A stretch of 64,000 bases of DNA from positions 575,480 through 639,479 of the forward strand of contig NZ_CP109461.1 of NCBI RefSeq assembly GCF_036227565.1, given 5' to 3'. The translations under genes and the position numbers were made by a program. Positions 34,388-44,181 of the stretch are shown piece after piece. Below the pieces are notes generated by a model. The model was not told where the DNA came from and made no database searches. It worked only from the letters and a program-made list of their open reading frames with translations. The stretch comes from Streptomyces sp. NBC_01454. GTDB lineage: Bacteria; Actinomycetota; Actinomycetes; Streptomycetales; Streptomycetaceae. Each line of letters begins with the position of its first letter. The first letter of the stretch is position 1.

Positions 34388-34780
34388 TCATACGGTGCCC
34401 TCGGCTGTTGTGGCTGATTCCGCAGGAGACTGTGAGTCGTCCTTCTTCGTCTGCTCGGCGAGGATCTGTTTCACCAGCCAGGCCGGTGCCCGTGTTGCCA
34501 GGGCGATGTCGTGCCGCGTGGTACGGCGCAGGGCCAGGGAGTGCACCGCGGCACGCAAGGCCTGTTCGCGGGCGTCGTCGGCGGCCCGGAGCGTCTCCAG
34601 CTCCGGTGTCACCGGGGTGAGCGTGACCTCTGCCCTCACGCCGACGAGTTCGAGCCCCTCCACGGCGTTCGCCTCCGTCGCCCTCAGCGTCCGCCCGTGT
34701 GCATAGACACCGTGCTCGGCAAGGTGCGTCACCCAGGTCCGGCCGCGCCGGTGGGCCTGGCCCATGATGATTTCGCTCAC
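34388..34780 (-). CDS. hypothetical protein
   Basis: 130 aa from a GTG in a GTGA overlap with the upstream leftward gene. Helical, Arg/Ala/Leu-rich centre (about 60-105). Unknown. Lies just outside the Tn554-like element. Confidence 0.5.
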   Translation of the reverse strand: MSEIIMGQAHRRGRTWVTHLAEHGVYAHGRTLRATEANAVEGLELVGVRAEVTLTPVTPELETLRAADDAREQALRAAVHSLALRRTTRHDIALATRAPAWLVKQILAEQTKKDDSQSPAESATTAEGTV

Positions 34781-35001
34781 GCCGCGCTCCCCATGTCCTC
34801 GATGACCTGCTGGACGAGCGTGTCCGGCACCGGCGCGGGTAGGACGATCTGCCGGTTCCCGATCAGGTACAGCGTGTGCGTGGTGCTGCTGCTGACCGCG
34901 GTGACGGTGAGCCCGAGCCGGGAGGCCGCGGTACGGATCCGCAGCAGCGGGCCGCCTTCGACACCCGCGCGCAGTCCCGCGGTGACCTCCTGGGCCTGCA
35001 T
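34777..35001 (-). CDS. small hypothetical protein
   Basis: 74 aa; GGAGGAG 4 bases upstream of ATG. Alpha/beta. The frame is open a further 15 codons upstream (LCGESLEEW) to a TGA at the presumed edge of the Tn554-like element, so it may be the 3' part of an older gene cut by that insertion. Confidence 0.5.
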   Translation of the reverse strand: MQAQEVTAGLRAGVEGGPLLRIRTAASRLGLTVTAVSSSTTHTLYLIGNRQIVLPAPVPDTLVQQVIEDMGSAA

Positions 35002-35895
35002 CCACTCCTCCAGGCTTTCTCCGCATAGTTCTGATCTGTCTCACCGCAATGAGTGGTTTGATCAACTATCTCTAGATCATTCACTTCTGTCCTGTTCTTC
35101 TCTGTTCTGGGTGGTATCTCAGGGGAGGGAAGATGGACCTGTTCTTCGTGAAGCGGCCGTTGGTGGACCGGTACGGCGATGGGCTCCCGGGCGGTACGGC
35201 GGTGGCTCTGCTGGACCGCCGGGTGATCCCGGACGGCACCCCGGTCGTGCTGGGGCCGGACATGCGGCCGACGGAGCCGTTGTGCTCGTGGTTCCGGCAT
35301 CTCGCCTATCTGGGGCGGGATCCGGAGACGATGCGTTCGTACGCGTACGTCGTGCTGAGGCTGGCCGAGTACCTCGTGTCGCGGGGGACCGATCTGCTCG
35401 CGGCGGGCGAGGTCGACCTGCTTGCCTATCGCCGGCAGCGGCTCGACGTCCAGGCGGTCCCGATCGATCCGGTGACGTGGGACCGGGAGGCGGCGACGGT
35501 CAACGGTCTGTTCGCGTGGATGACCGAGGTCGGGCACCGGCGGCACGGGCCGCTGCGGATGCCGAAGGCATACGGCTCGGGGATGGCGCACGGCATGCAG
35601 GTGCGGCACCTCACGCTGGAGCAGTACCTGTTCTTCCGTGATGTCGGGCTGGGCGGACAGTGCCCGGGCGGCGAGGTCGACGGTGGCTTCCGGGGCGGGT
35701 TCCCGCACCGCAACCGGGCGGCGGCCGAACTCGCGCTGATGACGGGGATGCGCAAGCGGGAGTGGTCGACGGTGCTGCTGCCCGAGCTGGCCCGTCGCCC
35801 CGGAGGGGAGGCGGGGTTCACGTTGCAGGCGTGCGCGAAGTACAGGCGGCGCCGGGAGATGTAGGGGCCTTCCCCGTGATCGTGGACACCGGTTG

Positions 35896-36792
35896 TCATG
35901 CGGCGGTGGCCAGCGTAGTTGATCGCTGTTCGTAGGTGATCGGGCTGATCTGGCCGAGGCGGGAGTGCCGTCGGCGGGTGTTGTAGCGGGTCGCCCAGCG
36001 GAAGACCGCGGGGCGGGCCTCACTGGCCCCGTTCCACCGCTTGCGGCCCTGGAGCGTTTCGCGCTTCATGGTCGCGTTCAGACTCTCCGCGGCGGCGTTG
36101 TCCGCACTTGTGCCGACCGTGCCTCGCGATCTGGTCACGCCCAGCTCCGAGCAGACCTGGGCGAACTCCTTCGACACATATTGCGCCCCGTTGTCGCTGT
36201 GAAATATCGCCCCGCGCAGGCCGTCCCCGCCGCGGGCCCTCGCTGCGGCCCTGAGCGCGTCGGTGACCAGCGAGGTCCGCATGTGGTCGGCGATCGACCA
36301 GCCCGTCAGGCGTTTCGAGCACAGGTCCAACACCGTTGCCAGATAAAGGAATTGGCCGTTGCCGATCGGGAGATAGGTGATGTCGCCCACGTACTTGGTG
36401 TTCGGCACCGGGGCAGCAAAGTCCCGCTGGAGCAGGTCCGGCACCGGTGTCGCCGACGGCTCGGGAATGGTGGTGCGGACCTTCTTGCGCAGGTGCAGCC
36501 CGACGATGTGGAACTTGCGCATGACGCGCTCGACCCGCTTGTGATTGACCGGCTTCCCGGCCTCCTTCAGCTCGGCGGTGACGCGCGGAACCCCATAGGT
36601 GCCGTCCGATTCCTGATGGATCCGGTTGATGCGCTCGGCGAGCTCGGCATCCGCCCTCGCCCGGCTGGCCCGCGCGGATGCGCCGGCCAGCCACCGGTAG
36701 AAGCCGGAACGCGAGACCGCGAGTATCCGGCACAGCCGCTTGACGCCGAAGGCGCCACGGTGATCCTCGACGAACTGGAAGCGGCTGCTCAC
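35896..36792 (-). CDS. IS3-family transposase OrfB (DDE integrase)
   Basis: 298 aa if started at GTG 36792, which overlaps the OrfA stop; the open -1 frame extends further, so a fused OrfAB by -1 frameshifting near 36800 is likely as in other IS3 elements. Seen: YGVPRVTAEL, KYVGDITYLPIG (D), FHSDNGAQY (D), AAAESLNATMKRE (E), and YNTRRRHSRLG at the C terminus. All three catalytic acids present. Confidence 0.85.
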   Translation of the reverse strand: MSSRFQFVEDHRGAFGVKRLCRILAVSRSGFYRWLAGASARASRARADAELAERINRIHQESDGTYGVPRVTAELKEAGKPVNHKRVERVMRKFHIVGLHLRKKVRTTIPEPSATPVPDLLQRDFAAPVPNTKYVGDITYLPIGNGQFLYLATVLDLCSKRLTGWSIADHMRTSLVTDALRAAARARGGDGLRGAIFHSDNGAQYVSKEFAQVCSELGVTRSRGTVGTSADNAAAESLNATMKRETLQGRKRWNGASEARPAVFRWATRYNTRRRHSRLGQISPITYEQRSTTLATAA

Positions 36793-37076
36793 CAACTGGT
36801 CTCCGCCGCAAAATACTTCGCGGCCCTCCGCAGGATCTCCCGCTCGAGCTCGAGTTCCTTCACCCGCGCCCTCAGCTGCCGGTTCTCCTTCTCCATCGCG
36901 GTGGCCTCCACCGCCCCGGGCCGGGCGGCCTGCTCGGCATCCCGCACCCACGTGCGGAGCGTCTCGTGGTTGACGCCCAGGTCCTTGGCCACCGACGCGT
37001 ACGTCCCACCCGGGCTCGAGTGATACAGCGCGACGGCATCGGCCCGGAACTCAGGCGAGTACTTCGACGTCCCCAA
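36789..37076 (-). CDS. IS3-family transposase OrfA
   Basis: 95 aa. Seen: YSPEFRADAVALYHS and HETLRTWVRDAEQA, the HTH of IS3 OrfA, followed by a leucine-zipper-like helix (ENRQLRARVKELELEREIL). Binds the IS ends. Confidence 0.85.
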   Translation of the reverse strand: MGTSKYSPEFRADAVALYHSSPGGTYASVAKDLGVNHETLRTWVRDAEQAARPGAVEATAMEKENRQLRARVKELELEREILRRAAKYFAAETSW

Positions 37077-37837
37077 CGGGAACTCCTGTCCTATGGATCA
37101 TCACGATCCAATGATCAGGGTGTCCACGCTCAAGGGGAAACGCCCGTATGTCCCGGCCGCGCCGCTCGACCTGGTCGACACCTACCAGCTGCTGGAGCGG
37201 GCGGAGATCGTCGAGCGGGCGGCGGCCCGGCTCGCCCACCGTCACCGCGAACTGTTCGTCGTCGACTCCGTCGACGAGGCCCGCGGCCGTCTGTCGGGGG
37301 TGCTGGGCGGCCGACGCCGGGTGTTCGCCATGGCCCAGATGCCCGCCGGACTGCGGCGGATCACGGTCCGCGAGTGTCCCGGAGGGCTGGAGGCGATGGC
37401 CGTCTTCCTCGGCCAGGGCGGGCTGATGCTGGGCGCCTCGTCCTGGGACCGGATCCGGCGCCATGCCTGGGAGAGGATGACCGCCTCCGCCGAGCGGGGT
37501 CCGGCGCCGGTGCTGCCGCGCAAGCCCTACCGCTACCACGATCTTCGCCACACCTACGCCCTGCGGCTCCTCAAGCACCTCACCGAGATGCTCATCGAGA
37601 CTGAGCTGCGGCGGGCCGACCAGCGACCGCTGGTGACTTTGGCCGAACACATCTCGATGAACCCCCTGCTGGTCGTCCAGCGGGCCTTGGGACACGCCAG
37701 TCCACGCACCACCTACGAGTACCTCGCCTACCTGGAGGACCCGATGACCTACGTGGACCAGGCATTCAGTGCCTGGGCGGACAGCGACGGCGCCTCCTAC
37801 GCGGAGATCGCCATCCGACTCCTGGAGGCGGAGCGGC

Positions 37838-39772
37838 ATGCCGCGCAGGGGTGAACGCACGCGGGACTTCACCGAACCCGCAGAGGAGATGCGTCCGCCA
37901 CGGCTGGGCGGGCTCTGGGAACTGGAGGCGTCCACCGCGCACGGACGGAAGGCCACGGTGAGGGTGGACACGACCGGGTTCGCCTGCCGCCGGCTGGCGG
38001 ACGAGCTCGCGGCCGAACTCGCCGATTACGTCGAGCTGAAGAGGCCGCACCCGACCGGGGTGTTCACCTACCGGCGCGGACTGCTGGAGCTGTGCTCGTT
38101 CGTGGACCGCGAGGCGGGTGATCAGGCGGCGGCGTGTTCGCTGGCACTGGACGAGCCGGACGTCAGCTTCTACATCCGGGAGTGGATCAGGGCCCTGCCC
38201 GGCCAGTTCGAGGAGAGCTCGACCAGGCCCTACTTCCTGGCCGCCGATGTCCTGTCGCTGATCCGTTTCCGTGGTCAGCACCCGGAGCGGGCCCTGGCGC
38301 CGGCGGTCCAGCGGGTGCTGACGACCGCCGTCCCTGTCAACCGCGGCGGGACGCGGGAGCTGGAGGAGTTCACCCGGGCGGAGAAGCGCCAGCTGGTCAG
38401 GGCCGCTTGGAAGGACATCCGCGGGCTCAAGGAACGGCATGCGCGGGGCCGGGAGTTGGTGGCGGCGGGCGCCGATCCGCGCACGGTAGGCTGGACCGAC
38501 CCGGCGAATCTGGCCTTCGGGCTGGCCCATGGGCTGGTCTGTCCGCTCGACATCTGGTCGGCGCTGCCGACGCACACCGCCTGGCCGTCCGAGCTGAAGG
38601 ACATCTTCGAGGTCGCGGGAGTGCGGTTCAACCCGAACCAGGGCCGCTACCTGCTGACCATTGCGCTCGCCTCGCTGCTTTATCCGCGCAACATCGACTT
38701 GCAGTCGTTCCGGGTGCTGCTGGTCGCCGCGACCGGCCATGCCCCGGAGGAGGTCGCCTACCTGACCGAGGACGACGTGGAGTTCGTTCCTGGCGGAGTA
38801 CGGCTGCGGCTGGTGAAACGACGCGCTCACAAGATCCGCTACCGCGAGTTCAAGGAGATGGGCGACGAGACCCGGATCATGCACCCGGACCGGGCCGGGC
38901 TCAGGACCAGCGAGATCCTGCGGACCTTGTTCGAGGTCACGGCCGGGGCCCGGCGCCGCAGCACCGTCAAGAAGCCCTACCTGTTCATCCGCGCCAACGT
39001 CATCCCGAACACGCACGGCTCCCACCAGCGCGGGGAACTGTCCTTCAGGCCCTTCGAACCGGTCGGCCGGGGCGGCGGCCTGGATGAATGGGTGGAACGG
39101 ACCGGCGTGGTGGTCGCCGGGAAGATGGACATCCGCCGGTTGCGGAAGTCGGCCAAGGTCGAGAAGACCATCGCGTTCCGCGGCCTGGTCAGCGACGCCG
39201 CCGACGACCACACGGAACAGGTCTTCTGGGGCCACTACGCGCACGGCACCACGCTGCGGACCATGGCCGGACACACCATCACCCGCGCGCAACAGGACTG
39301 GCTGGAGCGGGCCCTGGCCGGGCCGGTGGTCCTGGACGAGAAGGCCGCCGTCCACCTCGGCGAGCCGGAGGTCCTCGACGGTCTCGGCCTGGACACGCAG
39401 CAAGCCGAATCGATCGTCCAGGGAGAGCTCGACATGGGCGTCAGCAGTTGCCGCGATCCCTACCAGTCGCCCTACAGCCCGGCCGGCGAGCTCTGCGCGG
39501 TCGCCCCGTTGCGCTGCCTGGAATGCCGCAACGCGTTCATTCTGCCCTCCAACCTTCCCCAACTCCTTCTGTTCGCAGAGCACTTGGAGAATCTGGCGGC
39601 CCGGCTCGACCCGCGGGTCTTCCACCAGAGTTGGGGGCAGAGCCGCACCAACCTGCGGGCAGTGCTGGCCGACGTCCTGCCCGCCGACATGGAGCGGGCC
39701 CGCCGGCAGATCGCCGACCAGGGCCTGCGGCTGCAACTTCCCCTGTCCTCGTTCACGGAGTTCGACTCATGA
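37838..39772 (+). CDS. tyrosine recombinase 2 of the trio (TnpB-like)
   Basis: 644 aa; ATG 37838 preferred, inside the 3' end of recombinase 1, with GGAG 6-8 bases upstream. Seen: LVAATGHAPEEVAYL (Arg-I region), RRLRKSAKVEK, and FWGHYAHGTTLRTMAGHT with the GH box; Cys pairs CLECRN near 590 may bind zinc. The catalytic pattern is less standard than in recombinase 1, as in Tn554 TnpB. Stop overlaps the next gene (ATGA). Confidence 0.75.
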   Translation: MPRRGERTRDFTEPAEEMRPPRLGGLWELEASTAHGRKATVRVDTTGFACRRLADELAAELADYVELKRPHPTGVFTYRRGLLELCSFVDREAGDQAAACSLALDEPDVSFYIREWIRALPGQFEESSTRPYFLAADVLSLIRFRGQHPERALAPAVQRVLTTAVPVNRGGTRELEEFTRAEKRQLVRAAWKDIRGLKERHARGRELVAAGADPRTVGWTDPANLAFGLAHGLVCPLDIWSALPTHTAWPSELKDIFEVAGVRFNPNQGRYLLTIALASLLYPRNIDLQSFRVLLVAATGHAPEEVAYLTEDDVEFVPGGVRLRLVKRRAHKIRYREFKEMGDETRIMHPDRAGLRTSEILRTLFEVTAGARRRSTVKKPYLFIRANVIPNTHGSHQRGELSFRPFEPVGRGGGLDEWVERTGVVVAGKMDIRRLRKSAKVEKTIAFRGLVSDAADDHTEQVFWGHYAHGTTLRTMAGHTITRAQQDWLERALAGPVVLDEKAAVHLGEPEVLDGLGLDTQQAESIVQGELDMGVSSCRDPYQSPYSPAGELCAVAPLRCLECRNAFILPSNLPQLLLFAEHLENLAARLDPRVFHQSWGQSRTNLRAVLADVLPADMERARRQIADQGLRLQLPLSSFTEFDS

Positions 39773-41931
39773 CCTCACCAGCCGGCTTCGGGCACGAGGC
39801 CGTACACGTCTCCGCTTCGGAAGAAGTACGCGGATTCCTCACCGCTCCGCTGGGCCTGTCGGCCCTGTTCCGCCAGGACGAACCGGTCCTGCAAGGTCGG
39901 CCGCTGCTGCCCGAAGCAGAGGTTCCCTGCTTCGGCCGCACGGACCGGTGGGCCTTCACGGCACAGCGGCGGCCAGCGAACATCGTCCCGTCCAGCTGGG
40001 GCGCCGTGTTCGACAACTTCCCCAAACAGTGGAACCTGCGGGTCCGTGAAATCAGCATGGCCGTGCTCAACCCACAGCACCCGGCTCTGATCGCGGCCGG
40101 TGTCTGCCTGGACCGCGAGCCCTACCAGCCCGGCACGCTGATCGGACTGCTGTCCGAGCTGCGGATCCTGATCGACTGGGCCCGTGAAGCGGGCCTGAGT
40201 CTGCACCCCGCCCGCTGGACCAGCAGCGACATGCACCGCTACATCGCCGAGAAGTCCGAGATCCGGTCGGCAGGGATGGTCCGCAACTACGTCGGCTCCG
40301 TCCGACTGCTGCACGAACTCTCCCCGGCGCTGACCGGAGGCGGCCTGGCGGCCGATCCCTGGCCGGGACGCTCGGCCCGCACCGTCGCCAACAACCCCGG
40401 AACCGATGAAATCTCCACCCCGAACATCCGACCCGAAATGTGGTTTCCGCTGATCAAAGCCGCCTGGACCTACATCGACACTTTCTCCGCGAACATCCTC
40501 CAGGCCCGCGATACTCACCTGAGGCTCTCGCCCCGGCCGACTGGCTCGCTGGAGCCGCTGCCCGACCACACCCGGCGCTGGCTAGCCGATCCCGCCCACC
40601 CTGTTCCCCTCCACCACGGCGGTTCCGGCCCGGTCGGCCAGCCGAACTGGAGCCTGCTGGGCGAGCTGATGGGTCGCGGCAGCGGCAACTACTTCACCTC
40701 CGGCGGCAGCCAGGGGCCGAAGCTCAGCATGGCCAGGAGGATCGTCTTCAACGCAGTACCTCTCCAGGGCCGGCCGGGCAGTCTCATCGACCACGACGAC
40801 ATCCGCGAAGTGACCCGCCCCGACGGCACCACTGGCCCCTGGCATCCGGGCCTGGACCCCCGGGCCCTCGGGCACGAATGCCGGGCACTGCGGGCTGCCT
40901 GCTACATCCTCGTCGCGGCGACCTCGATGATGCGCGACAGCGAAATCCGCGAGATCGTACGCGGCAGCGTCGTCACCGAGTTCTACGGAGCCCCGGCCGT
41001 CGTCTCCCGCAAACGCAAGCAGGACCCCGGCCGGCCCCTGGAACACTGGTGGATCATCGAGCCGGTCGCCCGCGCGATCCTCGTCGCCGAAGAACTCTCC
41101 GCCCACCCCGAACTCGTCTTCGCCGACCCCGGCCTGCCCGGCAGCACAACCCAGGCCAACCGCTACGAGCACAGCATCAGCCGCAAGCTGATCGAGAAGT
41201 TCATCGAGCACGTCAACGAGCACACCGACCGCACCGGCCTGGACGAGATCCCGGCGGACCGGGTCGCACCTCACATGTTCCGCAAGACGATGTCCATGCT
41301 GGTCGGCACCGAGCCCGGCTCCGAGATCGCGCTCGGACTGCAACTCAAGCACGCGGCCACCAGGGCACTGGCCAACCGGTCCACCCAGGGCTATGCCGCC
41401 TCCGACGCGAACTGGGCTCGGCTCCTGGACACTGCGATCGAGGACGCCCGCTTCATCCGACTGCGTGACCTCTACGACCAGCACCACGCAGGCCGGACGA
41501 TCGGCTACGGCCCCGGCGCCGACAGACTCACCGAGACCTTCGACACCGTCAAGAAGACTGCCATCGAGGTGACCCGCACTGCGAAGACCGGCGACAAGCG
41601 GACCGAATACGACCTGCTGCGCAAGACCCGGATCTCGCTCCGCTTCGGCAAGCTCAACCACTGCACCTTCGACCAGAACCACCCCGCCGGCGCGAAGTGC
41701 ATCGAAAAGGCGATCATTCCACCTGGCCACACCGGCCCGCTGATCGACCGTTGTCAGCCCGGCCGCTGTCCCAACAGCATCATCACCCCCGACCACCTCA
41801 AAATCTGGCAGAGCGAGGAGACCAGCCTCCTGACCCTGCTGGACACCCCCAAGATCGCCCCCTGCCGCCGCGAACAGCTCAACCACCAGCTCGACGACGT
41901 CCGCTCAGTGATCCGAAGGGCCCAGACTTGA
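39769..41931 (+). CDS. tyrosine recombinase 3 of the trio
   Basis: 720 aa, start in an ATGA overlap. Seen: TSMMRDSEIREI (first Arg, about 390), APHMFRKTMSML (HxFRK) and LQLKHAATRALANRSTQGYAA (late His and Tyr), so a complete R..HxxR..H..Y set is plausible; a Cys-rich tail (CTFDQ, CIEKA, RCQPGRC) follows. Works with the two preceding recombinases in moving the element. Confidence 0.75.
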   Translation: MTSPAGFGHEAVHVSASEEVRGFLTAPLGLSALFRQDEPVLQGRPLLPEAEVPCFGRTDRWAFTAQRRPANIVPSSWGAVFDNFPKQWNLRVREISMAVLNPQHPALIAAGVCLDREPYQPGTLIGLLSELRILIDWAREAGLSLHPARWTSSDMHRYIAEKSEIRSAGMVRNYVGSVRLLHELSPALTGGGLAADPWPGRSARTVANNPGTDEISTPNIRPEMWFPLIKAAWTYIDTFSANILQARDTHLRLSPRPTGSLEPLPDHTRRWLADPAHPVPLHHGGSGPVGQPNWSLLGELMGRGSGNYFTSGGSQGPKLSMARRIVFNAVPLQGRPGSLIDHDDIREVTRPDGTTGPWHPGLDPRALGHECRALRAACYILVAATSMMRDSEIREIVRGSVVTEFYGAPAVVSRKRKQDPGRPLEHWWIIEPVARAILVAEELSAHPELVFADPGLPGSTTQANRYEHSISRKLIEKFIEHVNEHTDRTGLDEIPADRVAPHMFRKTMSMLVGTEPGSEIALGLQLKHAATRALANRSTQGYAASDANWARLLDTAIEDARFIRLRDLYDQHHAGRTIGYGPGADRLTETFDTVKKTAIEVTRTAKTGDKRTEYDLLRKTRISLRFGKLNHCTFDQNHPAGAKCIEKAIIPPGHTGPLIDRCQPGRCPNSIITPDHLKIWQSEETSLLTLLDTPKIAPCRREQLNHQLDDVRSVIRRAQT

Positions 41932-42389
41932 CCTCGACAACCACCTGCCAGACGATCACGGACCACGTCTCAGCCGAGACCGCGAAGGCCCTGCGAGCCG
42001 CGATGGAACGACTCCTCACCGGCCGTCCCTCCCGGACCGACGGACGGCTGACCAAGGAGAACCTCTACCGGGAAGCCGACGTCAGCCGGGCCACCATGAA
42101 CCGGGCACACAAAATCCTCGCCGAATGGGACCGGCGCACAGCCGCCACGGACGCTCGCACCCCTGGTGAAGTCAGGCGTGATGACGAACTCCGGCAACTA
42201 CGTGCCGAGTTGAAGACGATCAAACGCGAGCGCACCCAGCTGCAAGGCCGGCTCGACGCTTCCGCCACCGTCATCGCGGCCCTGCATCACGACAACGCAG
42301 CCCTCCGCGAAGAACTCGGCGGCCGCGGAGCCGTCGTCGCCCTCGACGAACACCGGGCGTCCCGAACCGACGTCATCGGCCCCTGCTGA
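41928..42389 (+). CDS. small coiled-coil protein of the element (TnpC/DUF6262-like)
   Basis: 153 aa from TTG overlapping the previous stop (TTGA). Seen: an N-terminal HTH-like part (TKENLYREADVSRATMNRA, about 45-63) and a C-terminal coiled coil with leucine heptads (about 85-130). This is the organisation of the fourth protein of Tn554-like elements. Possibly an accessory DNA-binding factor that orients recombination. Its 3' end overlaps the serine recombinase frame. Confidence 0.65.
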   Translation: MTSTTTCQTITDHVSAETAKALRAAMERLLTGRPSRTDGRLTKENLYREADVSRATMNRAHKILAEWDRRTAATDARTPGEVRRDDELRQLRAELKTIKRERTQLQGRLDASATVIAALHHDNAALREELGGRGAVVALDEHRASRTDVIGPC

Positions 42390-43482
42390 CTGTCTCAGCC
42401 GCAGCCGAACCCTCGCGGATCAACCCCACTCGCGACGGCATCCCATCAGCCCAGGCCAACCCCTCTCCGGATGTCTCATGAGACAGCGAAACGGTGGAGA
42501 ACACTTTCACCACCGGCTTGTGCACGACCTTCGGCGACCACACCCACTGGGAAATGGGGTTGCGCCGCGAGAACCCGGCGCGGCCCGTCCTGCTCGACTT
42601 GCGGTTGTACACCTGATAGCCGCTGAGCTTCGGGTTCGCGATCAACCCCTCCACACGGTTGTGCGTCCATCGGCCCTCGATCGGATACCGGTCGGGATCC
42701 GACTCCAAGATGGTGATGATGTCCGCGGCCTTCAAATGTTCCTCGCACCGTAGACGGCACAGCTCCCGGGCGGCGTCGAACCGGTGCTCGTCGGGGTGCG
42801 GGACGAGCTTCTTCTTCGGCCGCAACTCCCCGAACCGGCCCTGCCCCCGAACCGGGGCATCGTCGTCGACCACCGCAACATAGGGGTAGGGCGGGTAGCC
42901 GTGGTTCCATCCGCCGATTGCATGCTGGAACTGGCCCCCCATCGACATCTCGATCATCGTCGCGCGGTAGATCTCCGCCTCGGCCTGCCCGTACCTGCGG
43001 GTACGCAGCCGGCCGGACTCGGTGCCGCCCGTCGGCTCGTTGGCGTAGATCACCTCTGCCCCGAGGCGCTCCAGCTCGTGCTCCACGGTGAGGCTGGTCA
43101 GCATGGCGCGTGCCACGCGGTCGGAACGCTCGGCCAGGACGTGCGTGATGCCCATCTGCTCGGCGTGGTCCACGAGGTCCTGGAGGCCGCCGTCCCGGGG
43201 CGTCGGCACGCCGAGCCCGTCGTACATCTCCTGCGGTCCCAGGCCCCTTAAATGCGCGGGCAACATCCCGGACTCCACATCCCAGAAGTGCGCTATGAAC
43301 TCTTCACCCGGGTCGAGGCGTTCGGCAGCGAGGACAACCTGCCGCGGGATGGACGAGGCGGGAAGCTGCCGGTCCTTGGTGGAGACACGGCCGAGGAACA
43401 CCGCGCGGCGTGGACGCGCGTCGGCCTGCCGGTAGTTCGGCAGATGACTGAGGTCGATGGGCGGGGCGAACGGATTGCTCAT
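42373..43482 (-). CDS. serine recombinase, C-terminally truncated
   Basis: 369 aa; ATG 43482 with AGGA 7-8 bases upstream preferred over an open extension to 43620. Seen: AVFLGRVSTKDRQ with the nucleophile Ser (about 33), the resolvase core (ERSDRVARAMLT), then a recombinase domain with ANPKLSGYQVYNRKSS (about 310-325). After VHKPVVKV the sequence no longer matches the family and runs into the Tn554-like right edge: the zinc-ribbon and coiled-coil parts of large serine integrases are absent. Probably inactive. Confidence 0.75.
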   Translation of the reverse strand: MSNPFAPPIDLSHLPNYRQADARPRRAVFLGRVSTKDRQLPASSIPRQVVLAAERLDPGEEFIAHFWDVESGMLPAHLRGLGPQEMYDGLGVPTPRDGGLQDLVDHAEQMGITHVLAERSDRVARAMLTSLTVEHELERLGAEVIYANEPTGGTESGRLRTRRYGQAEAEIYRATMIEMSMGGQFQHAIGGWNHGYPPYPYVAVVDDDAPVRGQGRFGELRPKKKLVPHPDEHRFDAARELCRLRCEEHLKAADIITILESDPDRYPIEGRWTHNRVEGLIANPKLSGYQVYNRKSSRTGRAGFSRRNPISQWVWSPKVVHKPVVKVFSTVSLSHETSGEGLAWADGMPSRVGLIREGSAAAETVSRGR

Positions 43483-43665
43483 GACGTTCCTAAGGACTCG
43501 GAGCGGACAGTGGTGCTCTGGAGGGGCTCGGCGGCTCCCCGGGGAGCGTTCACCGCGCGGCGTGCTCGTTGTCGAGGGTGGCGGCCTTCTTCCACCGGGC
43601 CTCGTGCACGTCGACTTCATCGCGGGCTCGCGCGCACTGGCCGCGCTGGTCGCCCATGCCGCCGG
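43483..43665 (-). other. short gap upstream of the serine recombinase
   Basis: No assigned gene. A leftward frame ending at 43558 (ARARDEVDVHEARWKKAATL...) looks coding but has no start; it may be a shifted C terminus of the neighbouring zinc-finger gene. Confidence 0.3.
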
Positions 43666-44181
43666 TCAACGACGCGTGCAGGTGCTGGACGGACGGCAGA
43701 AGCAGCGCGGCGCTGAGCGGGGGTGATGAGGAGTCTGGAGGCTCCGGCCTGACGCGGCCGGTCCGGGGCGCCGGGCGAATGGGACGTGCCCGCGGCGCTG
43801 TTGCGGGGGTGATCGGCGGTCATCGTGTTCCTCGTGATGGGGGCGGCGCCGGTTGGGTGTCGCCCAGCGGGCGGGCAGGGTGGTGTCGCCGTCTTCCTCG
43901 CGGCGCGGATTTTCCAGGTCGGCGGCGCAGACGCGTCTGCGGTGCCACTGCTCAGTGGTGTGGCCGCTCGGTCGGCGGCACCGCTGTCGGGGCGCGGCTT
44001 TGCACGTGGGGCAGGTCAGGGACGCAGGGCAGGTGTCTCCGAGGTTCTCGCCGTCGCAGAAGGTGCAGGGCTGGACCGTGGCCGGCAGAACGCGCCCGGC
44101 GACGTCGACGAGGAGACCGGCCGCGCGCCAGGCGCATTCCTCGGCTCTCCTCGTCGGAGGCCCGAAGCTCTGGCGGTTCAC
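43666..44181 (-). CDS. zinc-finger hypothetical protein
   Basis: 171 aa; start overlaps the previous stop (ATGA). Seen: CTFCDG..GDTC (about 39-50) and CPTCKAAPRQRCRRPSGH (about 57-74), a CxxC...C..H finger widespread in Streptomyces plasmid and phage proteins. The last 70 residues are Arg/Pro-rich and may be out of frame. Confidence 0.55.
   Translation of the reverse strand: MNRQSFGPPTRRAEECAWRAAGLLVDVAGRVLPATVQPCTFCDGENLGDTCPASLTCPTCKAAPRQRCRRPSGHTTEQWHRRRVCAADLENPRREEDGDTTLPARWATPNRRRPHHEEHDDRRSPPQQRRGHVPFARRPGPAASGRSLQTPHHPRSAPRCFCRPSSTCTRR

Larger units (their letters stand above)
35862..37110 (-). mobile_element. IS3-family insertion sequence
   Basis: 1249 bp, flanked by ATG on both sides (35859-35861, 37111-37113), a 3-bp duplication usual for IS3 elements. 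Removing it restores the recombinase frame REM-IRVSTLKGK. Terminal similarity is imperfect (GATC..GGACA shared). Carries overlapping orfA and orfB on the minus strand. Confidence 0.85.
35133..37854 (+). pseudogene. tyrosine recombinase 1 of the trio, split by IS3-family element
   Basis: Exons 35133-35861 and 37114-37854 join across one ATG to give 489 codons. Seen: ALMTGMRKREW carrying the first catalytic Arg (about 207), then after the IS YRYHDLRHTYALRLL (HxLR) and RALGHASPRTTYEYL with the GH box and nucleophile Tyr. Intact, it would cut and join DNA at the element ends. With the IS in place it ends at TAG, the first three bases of the IS, so the Tyr half is lost and the element is probably immobile. 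Confidence 0.85.
35031..42490 (+). mobile_element. Tn554-like element: three tyrosine recombinases plus small coiled-coil protein
   Basis: Gene order recombinase (35133-37854, split), recombinase (37838-39772), recombinase (39769-41931), small protein (41928-42389), each overlapping the next, as in Tn554 tnpA-tnpB-tnpC relatives and recombinase-in-trio elements. Both edges carry CTGTCTCA in inverted orientation (about 35046 and 42485), and the right edge is the palindrome TGTCTCATGAGACA; the exact ends are estimates. No resistance or other cargo gene is present. It lies against the truncated 3' end of a serine recombinase gene. Confidence 0.65.
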
